A DNA stretch of 64,000 nucleotides from the NCBI RefSeq assembly GCF_012273895.1, contig NC_052102.1, positions 4,858,917 to 4,922,916 of the forward strand, given 5' to 3'. Position 1 is the stretch's first letter, and every line of letters begins with the position of its first letter. The DNA comes from Zerene cesonia. Its lineage: Eukaryota; Arthropoda; Insecta; Lepidoptera; Pieridae. Shown here in pieces: positions 51,630 through 64,000 of the stretch. The position numbers were made by a program, and so were the translations under genes. The notes beneath the pieces are model-generated. The model was not told the DNA's origin, did no database searches, and worked only from the letters and a program-made list of their open reading frames with translations.

Positions 51630-52018
51630 TGGAATTACGTGCAGAAACGTCCCGGGGCTAAGTACGATCTTATTGCCGACTTAATGCCGACATATTATCA
51701 TGACGTCACTGAGCCTAACAGCCTACGTATGAAGTATCATCCGTTTAGTCCGAGCAAATCTTCGCTTCCGTACGTGCATCTCACTTGAATACGTTAAGCC
51801 CAGCAGAGCTTTTCCCTGATCGACTTATCAGATCTCTACGTACTTCTAAGATAAATGGAGATTCTTCTCTTTCACTGAACGCGATTGAAAACTTAATGTT
51901 TGATTCAGGATATCGATATCCTGTTGTTGAAGATTTATGTCTGTGTCTGAAAACTTTACAAGAAAACAATAGCTTTATTTTCGTTGAACGTCAACGGAAC
52001 AGGGAGGTCTGTAATTAG
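51630..52018 (+). pseudogene. Frameshifted coding-like remnant, unidentified
   Basis: Two plus-strand frames read like real protein one after the other. The first (51630-51788) includes QKRPGAKYDLIADLMPTYYH and ends SLPYVHLT before TGA. The second (open from 51749, stop TAG at 52016-52018) includes LNTLSPAELFPDRLIRSL and RYPVVEDLCLCLKTLQENN. A single indel around 51760-51786 would explain the switch. I did not recognise the family. No intron is evident at the switch, and it lies inside a CadN intron on the opposite strand, so a decayed retrocopy or transposon gene is the likeliest reading. A short two-exon gene or chance cannot be ruled out. Confidence 0.45.
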
Positions 52019-52371
52019 TTTTTAACAGCCGATGCTTCTCTCAGACAGCAACAAAGCTGGCAGGCAAAGAAAAAGTGTTGATTTTTACTTGAAAATTTAT
52101 AAATGTTCTAGTATTTATGGAAACAAGTTACTGTTATTCGGAAATAAAAAGGTACTTGCAAGTTCATTATTTCGCATTACCATTACTGTCTTTAGTAAAT
52201 AAAATATAACAAGGGTAAGTAAGTGTACGGTAATATAATTTCGATAATGTTGTACAATATTTGTATATCCTTATTCCAATACATTTCTCAACAAATTTAA
52301 ACAAATGCGAATTTTTTATGTAGATTTAATAATATTTGTGTCTATAAAATAAAAAATTAAATGTTTACTAA

Positions 52372-52605
52372 TTAATCAATCAAAACTTTATTGTACAGAA
52401 ATGAATCATTAGGTAATCTTAGCTTATTATGAGTACGAATAAAATTATGTTTATTATTAAGAATTGATAGCGTCCATACAACGTGGCAAGTAGGAAAACT
52501 ATTAAAGTAATGGCGTAAGCATGTTAATAAATATAACATCAACATTGTTATAATAAACAAATAAGGAGAAAACATAATTAATAAATTTAAATAAGTTAAG
52601 TACAT
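52372..52605 (-). mobile_element. Possible 3' end of a retroelement
   Basis: The minus-strand frame ends THNKLRLPNDSFLYNKVLID followed by a poly(A)-like signal in the form TGTACAATAAAGTTTTGAT. The SFLYNK wording resembles the C-terminal end of some LINE reverse transcriptases and the tail resembles a LINE 3' end. Weak support. Confidence 0.35.
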
Positions 52606-55600
52606 TTACAATTCTATATTATCCTTATAAAATAAAAAATTTATAAGTAGACAAAGCAAAAATAATATAATTTATAACGTTATGAGAATAACTTTTTTAC
52701 TCCGTTTACAACGAGAAAATAAAATGTAATCAACATTAATGCGCGCATAAAACAAAGAGAATACTTCTCAAGAATCTTCCTCGAAAGTAATAACATATTA
52801 AAGGTTTGAACAAAAAAGCTTATCAACGAAAGTGAAGATATCACAAATCACGTATATTTCCCAGCGGTGTGTTGCGGTGTATAAGGTCGGTCATTCTGAT
52901 ATGTCTCTAGTGTATTTATACGAAATCCCAATACAAGCATGATACTGGACTATGCTCATATCGCCCAATAAGACAAATTTATGGAGGTTCCAGACCGCTT
53001 TATCACTTTCTTGCTTAGTGCAGCTTAAGCGCTAACATTATTTTCAAATATAATAAAACTTTGCGATTTTATTAAAAACTAACGATCCACCCGGCTTCGA
53101 CTGTGGTACTTTTTTTCTCGATAATGAACAAAATTCAAGTGCCTTAATAAAAACGTTATAAAATTTGTCGAATTGTTCGAGACGTTCTAGAGTTTCAAGC
53201 TTTATATTTGGCCATTCATTGTTATTTATATACACAACTAGACAATGAAATTAACACTTATTATTATTTTTCATTGTCTAATATGTTTTAATCTTTTTGA
53301 AATGTATTAAAATTGATAAACTGATTTAATTTTGTTTAATTATTAAATGAATGCGGCTCTACTGATAAATTTGAATCCTATACAATGTATGCTAATTTGT
53401 TATTGTGAGTTGCGTCCTCTTCATTTATGCCTGTGATTTCAACTCAATATAACCAAAATATGGAGTATCGTCGTGATCATAATAACTTACTGTGACAAAT
53501 CATATTTCCACTCAGCTTTCCGGCAATCCCGATAAAAGTTCTTTTTCAATCACAAAATATATTGGTGTCAATAGATATGGGTTCACAGCAATATTATAGA
53601 GTTGTCATTGTATTGGTACGTGTGAGGCCCGAGGGATGAATATAGTTAGCAGGATTCTAAACGAGATTTCCATCTTCAACTTGAGCGAGTAATAGTGGAT
53701 CTTGCTTATTTCAGTTATGTGTATTTTAAAACTTGACATCTCTAAGAGCGAACGAACTATTTCTATTAAACTTACAACACTCCCAACTTAACCGAGAACA
53801 AGAAAGTTTAATATCTAATAACTACTTGATTAAACTGGATGATATTGTTCGAAAAGGACTATGTTTAGTAATGTTACCTTCCTTTAAGAGTACAGTAGTT
53901 AGCAAGACCGTTGGGTATATTATTATTTGTAAACAATTCCTAGGTTTGGCTTACTTCCAACCAAGTTATTTAGGAAAATTGTTATAATAGCTGTTTTTCT
54001 TCCTTCTTGGCTATTTATTACAAAAAATGGACATTAAAACTTTAACAGAACCAAGACGATTGAGAAAAATATGTAAAGGAATCTCCAAAGTAATTTTTTA
54101 CATTATTATTCTAATAACAGACATTTCATGGTAAATTAACTATTCATCAAGCATTAGAATGTAAAGTTAACAGTTTAAAATATGTTGGCCTGTTTTGTGA
54201 ACTACATAAATAGATACTATTTCCATACACATCTTAATTACACCAACTTTTAGACTTTTACTACAATTTATATTAAGCATGTACATAAAATATATTATGT
54301 TTATGCATTCATATATTATTCGATGTTTTTTAACTCATGAACTTTTGTAAGGGGCTTAAAAATTGATAATTTAGAAGAATCCATCCTATGTGATACCAGA
54401 TTATTATTCAACTTATATTATTAGTTAAGAGGGTTCAGGCCAGACACTTTCTTAATTACTTTAACTAAATATCCAATTTGTACTAAAACTAATAAAATAT
54501 ATACAACATACGGAAAGGGCAAAAGAGATCACATCGAAAAGGTATCCTTAATAATGTTTGCGGAAACTTGCGGATACGACCCTAAACAGTTTAGTTAGCG
54601 TAGGGAATTAAATAAACAAGGCTGCGAACGAGTGTAGCCATGTCGTCACCTACAGCGGTCATGAAAAATAAACCCCGTAAATTTGTGTGCAATGGACGCG
54701 CTCTTGACCCCCTTCCGTGATAATGATTTCAGAGCTACCACTTGATGCTTTAGTTTGGAATACGTGTAATTGAATTTAATGTTCAAATTTTTAACCCAAC
54801 AGCAATCACTACAAACGTAGGAACATAGCACATAGTTTCATATAATCACTTCGAATTTCAAGTAGCTAGTAATCGAATGTTTCAAGTTCGTTAAGATATT
54901 TGATTGAGTTCTAACCTCATCGATTGTTAGTTTATTTATAAGTCGTTTGAATTTACTCTAACCAATACAAAAGACAAATATCTCGCTAATACTAACGATG
55001 GATAATTATTAATTATTGCTCGAGAAACGATGACCGCGTGGAAGTGGCAAAATAATAAACAACAGAAGCTAGAACAACTATAAATTAGACTAAGTAACTT
55101 TGCTCTGTGGTTGGAGAGCCGTATCTATGCGGAGTGCAACTGGAAATGGTTTTCGCCATCAAAATATATTTTTCTGTTCTGTCTTTTGTGACAACGAGAA
55201 GTATTTCCAACTACTAATGTTCCAGAAAGCTTGGAATTTATTTTCTTGAATATTATATTTACCCTAAGCAAATACAGTTATCTTGTAAAACATTATTTGC
55301 TCCATTACTAAGAGAGATGATAACGCTCTGAGAGCTCTTAGCATTGGAAGTATTATTGAATAATCTTACCAAAAACATTCGCATTTATATAATAACACTA
55401 TTAATAATTCTTCCGTCAAAATACCATATCACACTTTAATTTATGCAAATCATATCTATATTGCGAGTTGGTATACATACCTATGACGCAATATAGTATA
55501 ATATATCTTATCAGAACCCAAAAGTAAATTTTCATAAATAAAGAATTGTAAGGTCAGCAAAAGTGTAATTAATTATTTTTCTCATACAAAAACAACCCTT

Positions 55601-57116
55601 AGGCTCTTATAGAAAAAGGAATAAAGTACCTTCCAAAGAAGGTAGTATAATAAATTCTCGTTTTATATCAAAACAGCCGTAAAGGAGTAAATGTCTTTAT
55701 TTAATACCCAATAGCTAAGGTCAAAGGGAAAGGGTAAATATACAAACTCAAGGTGGCGGTTATTTTGTGTATTTCAAAAACTCTAACGCAATATCGTAAA
55801 TACCTTTTACACAAACCACTGAATTGAACAAAATATACGTAAATCACAAGATGACAAACTTTTATAAAATCTAAATCGATAATTTTCAATTTTTTTCTCA
55901 ACGACAACATATATGTTTTCATACAATTTATATTTATAAAAAAGTGATTAAAACATTATTTGCATATGATGTGAAATATTTTTGAGAAATGCAAACGTCT
56001 TCTATTTTATATGACAGTGTAAACGAGAGTGTCGATCCACATTTTATTAAAAATATTTATTCATAAAGCACTGGGAACGGCACACCGATTTCGAAGATTA
56101 CTCTGAAATGAATAAAAGAAGACCCGAGAGCTTTCGCGTGATTCCTGCCGAGGGACTGACGAGATGAGAAATGGTGTGAGAAACTGTAGGTTCTGTTCAC
56201 GAATTACTCGATCGCAGCGGCAATCTATCATGTAAGTCGAAGGTCGAGAACAAACGCTGTTTTGAAGATATGAGGGAGGTAAACCGAGCTGTACGAAGAG
56301 GAACGGTACGTCGGTTGCGTTTACCGGGAGTGCAGCAGCCCAGATTGAGTTATTGTCTCATCTGTATCTCGCTGCGGACGCCGTGTCGCCAATCTGTCTG
56401 GCCCCAGGTGCGCCCTTATTGCACTGACGCGACATTGCATCCACTCGGTCACAGTTGTATTGATATTGCATTTGTCATTTCCCAGTAAAACAGATTTGTA
56501 TCTATATTTTACTTTTATCTATGCAATACGTTAGAGAGTTGGTCGCATTGCAAATACTTCCAATATCTGCCACATTCATTTTAGCAATTTTCATGCGATA
56601 TTTTAACACTTGAAGGAAAAAAATTCGAAGACAACAAGTCATGCTTATATTTTTAAAGAGAAAAATTGAAGAATGTTTATAGTTTATTTAATTAGTGCAA
56701 TAAATACATTAACTCAATAAAAAAAAACACACTACATACATTTGACACACAAACACACATAATATATACTTTTTTGTTTTTGTTTATGGTCTGGTCTGGT
56801 ATTACGGCCTCTTGTAAATATGAATATTTAATTTAATAATGTTTTTTAGATTCTAAGCAGGTATTACGTGGGATCCACAGGTCGGATTTTATTGAAACTT
56901 TTCAAGAGTTTCATGAATACGTTAGAGGCTTGCTCTATTTTAGAAATTACCATGCTTTTCAAGCCTTATACATTCCTTACTATGCCAAATTGTTTCTTCC
57001 CATAGTTACAATTATACACGTATATAACAAAGGTAATTGCTATTATTTATTCTCGTATGTATTTATACGCATAGGTATAGGAATTAATAATACGTATTTG
57101 TAGGTTTATAAATAAG

Positions 57117-57290
57117 CTGTGCCCTACGGTTTTACCCACTCACTTCCTGATGTTATATAGCGTAAAGCCTATGTCTTAATCCTGTCTATAATATTTGCAC
57201 TAGATTTCATACATTCTTAAAAACTTTAGTAGGAATTAGTAGGAATCTCTGCATCTAAACGGGACAAAAGATTTGATATACCCTATTCTC
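57117..57290 (+). mobile_element. SINE-like repeat fragment
   Basis: AAGCTGTGCCCTACGGTTTT acccactcac, then gttatatagcgtaaagcctatg. Typical opening of a lepidopteran repeat (AGCTGTGCCC-CGGTTTTACCC). Confidence 0.6.
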
Positions 57291-58915
57291 ATATTACATA
57301 ACGGAATTTATACTCTTGGTATATAATGTCAATGTAGCTACTTTCTTTGTCTCATATCTTGTTACTGACAATCGTCATGAAATTCGCGCGCGATCTCTTG
57401 TCACAAAATACTCCATTAAAGTTTTGACACAAACAAGCATGATTCTTGTAACATCTCTTTAAGTTCTTCACAAGTTAATATATGGCAAAGTTCCTGTGCG
57501 ACTATAAACAAAGATACTTGCGTGATATGCTTTTACGATTTGCGAAATTACGCCCAATTATATTTGCAATGGAACTGGAGTGGATTTGTTTGAATAGCTA
57601 TAAAGCAGGATCAACATCCAAATACCCTTTTAATGATTTAGCTCAGATCAAATAAATGGTTTACTATTATTTGATTATTGCAATATTTTTGTGACGTATT
57701 ATGCCAATAGCCAGAAATTTCATGAAAATAAAGACACATAAAATTTTCCAACAAGGAACTATAACATACATAGTATACTGTTGTTATGCTATTCAATAAA
57801 AGCTTCGTTATATTTTAACATGGATTTATAAACATTCAATTTTGTACGTTTTTCTTAATATCAGAATTGCATGAATTCTGAGCTTCATCTTCACTTTATG
57901 CTAATAACATACAATAAAATTGTGTAATAAACACTTCAATCACTTTAAACATCATTAGCTACACAAATCCCTGCGGATATAATACCACTTAAGTGAAGGC
58001 ACTCTTTCTATTAGCTTTTTATTATAAACTAATAAGGGTATAAATAACATTTTTCTTTTGAACCATTCTATTCGAGAAGGGCACGTGTATGTAAAACACA
58101 AGCTAGAAATATATTTTACTCACGTATACATATTGAAAGCAATTTAGCACAAGCTATGTTGGAATTTTTAATTTACGCCTTTGTTTAATTGTTTTTTTTT
58201 TAACATGAAAAATAATAATAGCATAATGTCTTTAAAGTATAGCTTCAGCAGGTACTTATGAATAACCGTTGGTCATTTAAAAATGAAAGCCTCTCTAAAC
58301 TCTTTCAACCGAGAAAAATTGGCGAAGTATGAGTTTTATATCCAGCATTCGTTACAATACTTTTGGCAGTTGCGTAGGACATTAGGTTTTAATGGCTGCA
58401 ATTCATTACTTAAACAGAAACCAAGATACGAATATTTGGACACATAAACTGTTTTTAAAGAATCATATAGCTTGTTTTTGAAAGTCATATAATATAAATT
58501 TGGTTGTAATTTATATATATTTGGTTATAATTTACATAATATTTTAAGTCAATCTTACTATCAACAAATACATCGAAGGAAAATATTTATAAAGGGTATG
58601 TCTAGCTGACTGTATAATATTTAAACATAAAATATTTCAGAAAAAGCATTACATTAAGTTCATTGTGCAAAATACACTACTTGATATACGAGTTCGAGAT
58701 GTTTATAAAGATTAATTTATTCCGTTTCCCGTGAACAAAGTAAGGGGGAGGTGAGACTGTGGGAAAGTCTAACATCGAGTGTGGAATGGGTCGTAAAAGC
58801 AGACGTAAATAACACATACAGATACGAGAACTTCTCAGAAGATTTGTGATATAAACCTGGCTTATGTAATCATTACAGACATAACTTTACCAAAGATCTT
58901 ATAATGCAATTTTAC

Positions 58916-59086
58916 CTAAATAAGTGCTGTTCGTCAAAACCCAAAAAATTTTCAAGGGGTCCACCATATCCGGGCGTGCAAGCACCACAAAGCGGTTTTT
59001 CACCGCATGGCGCACTTAAACCTTCAACCGTGATTATGATACCGCACCGCTTACATGCCACACACTTATTGAATATCTGCACAGCA
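58916..59086 (-). CDS. Hidden cysteine-rich (LIM-like) exon of an unidentified gene
   Basis: Between acceptor ccattttcag/T and donor AG/GTAAAA, the minus strand encodes 56 whole codons: AVQIFNKCVACKRCGIIITV, then EGLSAPCGEKPLCGACTPGY, ending ENFLGFDEQHLF. The frame is closed by stops just outside both splice sites, as expected of an internal exon. The spacing C-x2-C-x2-CG ... GEKPLC-x2-C matches the second zinc finger of LIM domains, although the usual histidine before the first cysteine is absent. It starts with one base and ends with two bases of split codons. It is not part of any cadherin, so it would belong to a nested same-strand gene or be an exon fossil. No partner exons were identified. 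Confidence 0.45.
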
Positions 59087-59158
59087 CTGAAAATGGAATT
59101 TCACTTTTGTGAGTTTCGACAGGTTTGACATTGAAAGGAAGAAAAGTACGGAGGGAAA

Positions 59159-59251
59159 ACGCGAAAGCCGGGCGGTCGGCGACGGAACGCGGAGCGACTG
59201 CCGCGTCGGCGAGCCCGCCCCTAGTCCCAACAACCCCGCCTAGCCGCTGTG
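59159..59251. other. CpG-rich island beside the LIM-like exon
   Basis: About 90 bases with very high GC and many CG dinucleotides, unlike anything else within several kilobases. It lies about 75 bases upstream of the cysteine-rich exon in that exon's direction. It could be a promoter or a preceding exon. No frame is convincing. Confidence 0.4.
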
Positions 59252-62200
59252 CCAAACGATCTGCAACGTTTTGAAATACCAAAACATGCTGTTATAAACA
59301 AAATAAACTATTAATGTAGTCACTTTATTGCTATGTTACTTAAAAAAAAAATTTTTGACGCGATACAGTTTTTGAGTTACAATAAAAACTAGATCTGCGG
59401 TTTTTTTTTTGAGAAGAAAATAAGAGGCAATACATAAAATTTTAACTATAATTTCCAAAAAATTGAGATGATGAGATGATCTCTAACATTTTGTCGATAA
59501 AAATATCCATAGATATTACCAGAAAAAATATATTCTTCGCATAAGAAAGCAAAACAAAGCCTGGAGAAAAACCTAGTATCCAGTAGTACCATTTGGATCA
59601 CGTTGTGCACAAAGTAATGTAAGCGCCAGAGAATTAGTCTAGCGTAAAAAGCGCAGTTAGTATCGTCAAATATTGTTCAACCAGAAATCAAATAGAAGTT
59701 TTTTTCTAAAAATAAATTCTAGATTTGAATATTGAGCCGGCACGTAAAAGTAAAACGAAAATTACAACTCGAAACGAGCAAATTCATGCAATGCAAAATA
59801 TAACACAAAAAATAAACTATACAAAAGCAAACTTTTGTGAAACTTTCTAATGAGTAATTTCTCCGGGGATCCTGACAAGACTTCGAAAACAATCATTTAT
59901 ATTATAGAATTGTGGCAAGTTTTTCCCAGAACGTTGAGCTGATAGACAAAAATTCGTATAAAGTTCTTGAATATGCATTAAACCTGCATGAACTAGGAAA
60001 TAGATAGAGGATCCTCTCGTGGTATTAAATTTAAGCACGTCGTAACATATTTAATGGTGTGACATAAATAACAGTAAGCTGCATCGGCAGTTTCAGTATG
60101 TGGCAATATTTTTTCGTATTTTTATTTTCATTCTACATTCAATTTCAAGTATTCATTGTTTTCGTGTGCCTAGATTTGGAACTATACAAGAATTAATTGT
60201 ACATTAAATTATCTTTCATCGTTAGATTATCAAATAAATTTAAATCGCGAGACCGAACCTTGTATTAAAACCAGACATTGATGGGTCGGAGTATTACCGG
60301 TAGCGCAATCATTAATTTGTACCTTTCCGATCAGTAGTCTCTCGAATTAATACGCGAGATTTAACCATTACTCTGAGAAGTTTATAATGATTTATGAATT
60401 TCGGTTAAACGCTTAAATACTCTAGTTTCTCGTTAACATAAAATAACGAGCTTTGACTATGACATTCGTAATACTGAATAGTTTCGTTTATATTTTGCCA
60501 ACAAAACAAGGCTTTGTAAATTGTGTAGTTATGAATTACAAAGCACAAAGATATACATCATATATAGAGTAGTATTTAACTAGTTGATTCATGAAAATGA
60601 GGCAATTGTGTTTTCTTAAAAATGGTTTTATAGCCAAAGTTATACAGTTTACAATACGCATACAAAATCTCAGTCGAACAAAGGACCCTGTGACCAGTTC
60701 AAAACACTTCTAGTATTTTCTCTTTATAAACTGTAACAATGTTTACTTTCTGACAGCCACAGTTATACACTTGGTGTTGATTTAAAAACAGATATTCTCA
60801 CAGGGAAGATGTGAGTGCCAAGGGTATATGTGAATAGAAATTGCATCAACCCCAACGAAGTTCTAAGCGTTAAACAAAAATCCAATACATTTTCACCTTA
60901 ACTAAGTCCACTTCGAGTTACTTCGTTTCCTACAAAAGTACGAGTACGCTTTAAACGACAATATCTCCTTAATACTCTTAGCTGCTAGCTTGAATTTGAA
61001 CAACACTTGATAGCAGTTATCTTTGCTTTCGATATTCATTTTTACTGAAATTCGTATGGTTGTAGTATGATGCCTTGTCTATGCTCTAACATTGTCACTT
61101 CTCAATTTGTAATATTTAAATGTTCAAACTATTAGCAAAATTATTAGTTTTCATGCATGCAATAAATCGCACAACGATTAACGCCGCGTTTATACAAGTA
61201 GGAGGAGGAACGGCAAAACGTTATTTTAAAGTAGATTTTACTAAAATTTTTTTATGTAAAGTTATAATAATAATAAATAAAATCATCTTTATTCATTTTA
61301 ATTAAAAAAGTATACCTATTTGACACCGCTTCTTTGACTCAAATCATTTAAATCGTGGAGGTTCTTTTAAATTTGTTATTTTACATTTAAAAAATCGATA
61401 TTAAGCTTACAGTGTTTTTATAAGAATAACAGCCAGTACTAAAAAACATTTCTAAGAACATCTCAGCAAAGGAATAATATGAATCTAAATTTTTGTATAA
61501 AAAACTTAAAACAACAATTGGTTTTGTTGGCATAAAACGGAAAATAAATAAACGAACTCTTTTTGCCTTAAACGCAATATTCTATGAAACAATTTATTTT
61601 TCATAATCATCTCTATTTTCCGACTCATTTCAATTTTTAGAAATTATAAAACGAAAACTTTCCAGAGTCCCAGTTTGCATACAAAACGATTAATTAACAA
61701 GATCAACAACACTTCGTAAACGGAGGTAATACAAATAGCCCGTCCAGGACGCGCAAACACGAAAAAGTATAGCTAAACCCGAAATAAAATTCCTGTTAAT
61801 TAATGTGCTTAACTCCTACCGTATGTAATCGGTCTGATGACGACTCTAGATAATATGTTTTAACTCATTTATTGCGCTCCAAATCACTCGAAAATTAACC
61901 ATCGTTACATATCTAATTGAATCGTTTGCGAGAAACGTCTGAATTAGTTCATTGTGTAGATCATATATCGTGGATTTTAAATTTAAATATAAAAGCACTC
62001 AAAATATAGTCTTAGATTGAATAGTGTATATAATAAGTCACCGTCACGAGGACGCTCTCTTAATGGCTACTAATAAATTTCAAGAAAGTTTTTGCATCTT
62101 CAAACGATTTAGTATTACACTTTTGAATGTCTTTTTAAAGTGATTTTTCAATATATACCAGATCTATCAGATACAATGTAAAAACTTTTAAAGTTATCAT

Positions 62201-62982
62201 AATTTTTATTTTTTTCATATATAAAAAGTAATTAAGAATATTACAGTATTCATATTGTACTTAAGTATAAAACAACAAAACTATTTTAATATCTAGATAT
62301 ATTATGTATCCATTTGCGAAAGAAATTTTATATATTTGCCCAAGTTCTTTTGCTTTTGCTTTATGTGTTGTGCAAACACAGTCAGCTCTGTATAGACTTT
62401 CCGGTTCTATTGTGTGGAAATGTTCTGAATAAATGGTACTTTCATAAAATTCAAGTACCTATACGCCTTCCGTCATGGCGTCGCGCCGCCACTCCGCCAC
62501 CCACTAATCGCCGCTAACCTCAAGTTTATAGTGCAGTTACGGCTCAAGCTATAAATATCAATATACGCTCATAAGCGGACGACACGCTTAAGCAATAATG
62601 ATGATACATCGAGAACTAAATAACCACTCAGTAAAGCCTTCTTGACGTCTAAGAGCATTATGCTTCATGTTACGAATAATCCGATGGCTCGTTAAGCATC
62701 CCGATACTTGATGTAATTGTACAAAATATTTATTTCATATTTTGTATTATTATTATTATAACATCTTATATTATATTCATTATCCCTGGAGATATTTGAC
62801 GTCACTTAAATATTATGAGATAACAGAATTAGTATTCAAAATAAAGAAACATAAAGAACGTAGTTCCTCAATTTTAGTTTATCTAAAACTGAAAACGGAT
62901 ATTCACATAAATAATAAATGTAGTTTTCATAGAACACATCACAATGTAATTTGGGCAGTCTGTCCATCCGAGATAACATAGT

Positions 62983-63144
62983 TTATCCTAACAAAGAAGC
63001 GTCGTTGCGGAGCCTGCCAAGTGTTAAAAGTAGGGAAGTCGGGTTAGGAGGGTCGCCGCCAACTCTCTTCCGATTTCCGCCTCCCCCATTACACAACACC
63101 GATGTTACAGATAAGCATTTATACGTCACACAACATTGTGATGA
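62983..63144 (-). other. GC-richer patch with a 53-codon open frame
   Basis: On the minus strand it reads KCLSVTSVLCNGGGGNRKR, then VGGDPPNPTSLLLTLGRLRN, and stops at TAA (62985-62983). The wording resembles a spurious translation of an abundant insect repeat rather than a gene, but I cannot name the repeat. Confidence 0.25.
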
Positions 63145-64000
63145 TTATATGATTCAACACTAATATTGTATACGATCAGACCTAATTACTAGTATTGATT
63201 TGTATTTTCAAAAAGTTATTTCATCCTATAATATATTCACAGAAAACTGTTTTAAACATTCGTAGAATTTATTCGAGTTTCAATTTATATCATAGATTTG
63301 TTTTCATTTGAACATAGAGAGAACCCCTTTATAAAAGTACCATTAGGACCATGAACAAATAAGAAAAGTAAGAAAAAAGCAAACTTGACAACCGAATTAA
63401 ATAATGTAAATAGAAATGTAAAATAAAATAAGAATCAAAGTGAAGCTGCTGCAAATAAAGCAGTGTAAGCTGTGTTTCGAAACAAACTACTGAAAATTAA
63501 ATGCATCTAAGCACAAACGCGGCATAGCGGAATTATACAAATGGAAATGTTTATATTGTAACTACTTAGTATTCAATTATTCATGCAGTAATAGTTTTTC
63601 GGCCTTATGAAATTGGATTGTGTCATATTAATAAACTGCTTGTGAAATATTGATAGACGTTGATACACTGAGATAATTGTTAGGACGTGCCATGAATAAT
63701 AATTTCATTAGGCGCTATTAAGCTATGCCGAGAGTTCCTACGCAAGGAGTATGCAATGGCATTTCTGATCTCTATTCTCTTCAGTAGACTCCGTAATTGA
63801 ATTGCATTATTTTTAATTTATTGATTATTAAATTCCCATTAATTATTAAATCGTTTCCGTGCTTGATTATATTCATTTATTCTAACTGACAAAGTAAACG
63901 ACTATTGATAATTAATTTACTTTTTATTGAATAAAAGCATACTAGATTTCAATTGCTTGTATCATCCATACAAACAGAGAAAATGTCTTTAATTAGAGTA

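Larger units (their letters stand above)
48673..64000 (-). other. Upstream CadN intronic region, no cadherin exon found
   Basis: Everything right of the first exon should be intron of CadN, as the gene's N-terminal half must lie further right. No frame with cadherin repeat motifs was found. Stretches 48673-51270, 52620-57110, 57300-58910 and 59260-62980 hold no feature that I can support, apart from a GC-richer patch at 56270-56460. Confidence 0.75.

Noticed and set aside
53040..53235. 63-codon minus-strand frame containing KVPQSKPGGS
   Set aside because: The GTCGAAGCCGGGTGGATCG part looks like a repeat terminus rather than coding sequence; too weak to annotate.
54630..54720. Small plus-strand frame starting MSSPTAVMKNKPRKF
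   Set aside because: Only about 26 codons; no context supports translation.
1..64000. tRNA, rRNA, CRISPR arrays, operons and ribosome binding sites
   Set aside because: The region is animal nuclear DNA; no tRNA box pattern or array of spaced repeats was seen, and bacterial features do not apply.

Overview
The window is from an animal nuclear genome, most likely a moth or butterfly (Lepidoptera). It is AT-rich and gene-sparse, with long introns. It carries several short retroelement copies whose ends (ACTAGCTGCGCC... and ...CATTTATAATATTAGTAGG) are very common in lepidopteran genomes. The species cannot be named from the sequence.

One gene dominates: the 3' part of a neural (N-type) classical cadherin, orthologous to Drosophila CadN, on the minus strand. 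Ten exons can be placed with matching splice phases, read from high to low coordinates: 48529-48672, 14968-15083, two alternative exons (13277-13441 and 11501-11662), 9764-9901, a 3.8-kb exon (5855-9651), two alternative exons (5200-5435 and 4619-4857), 3989-4192 and 1185-1406. They encode the last cadherin repeats, the non-chordate classical cadherin region, EGF and laminin-G domains, the transmembrane helix, and most of the catenin-binding tail. The first part of the gene (signal peptide and N-terminal repeats) lies beyond position 64000. The last coding exon lies before position 1.

The two duplicated exon pairs are the main biology here. One pair swaps the calcium-binding linker between two cadherin repeats. 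The other swaps the last EGF domain plus the outer half of the transmembrane helix. Both pairs match the known mutually exclusive exon arrangement of insect CadN. Together they allow four proteins from this window alone.

The 33.4-kb intron 15084-48528 and the region 48673-64000 hold no further cadherin exon that I can find. They contain a 5' fragment of a non-LTR retrotransposon (27141-27542) cut by a 1000-N gap, opposed 3' ends of another LINE family (31464-32034), several SINE-like copies, a 100-N gap and some GC-richer islands that may be regulatory. Two hidden coding-like pieces stand out: a cysteine-rich LIM-like exon on the minus strand (58916-59086), and a frameshifted coding-like stretch on the plus strand (51630-52018).
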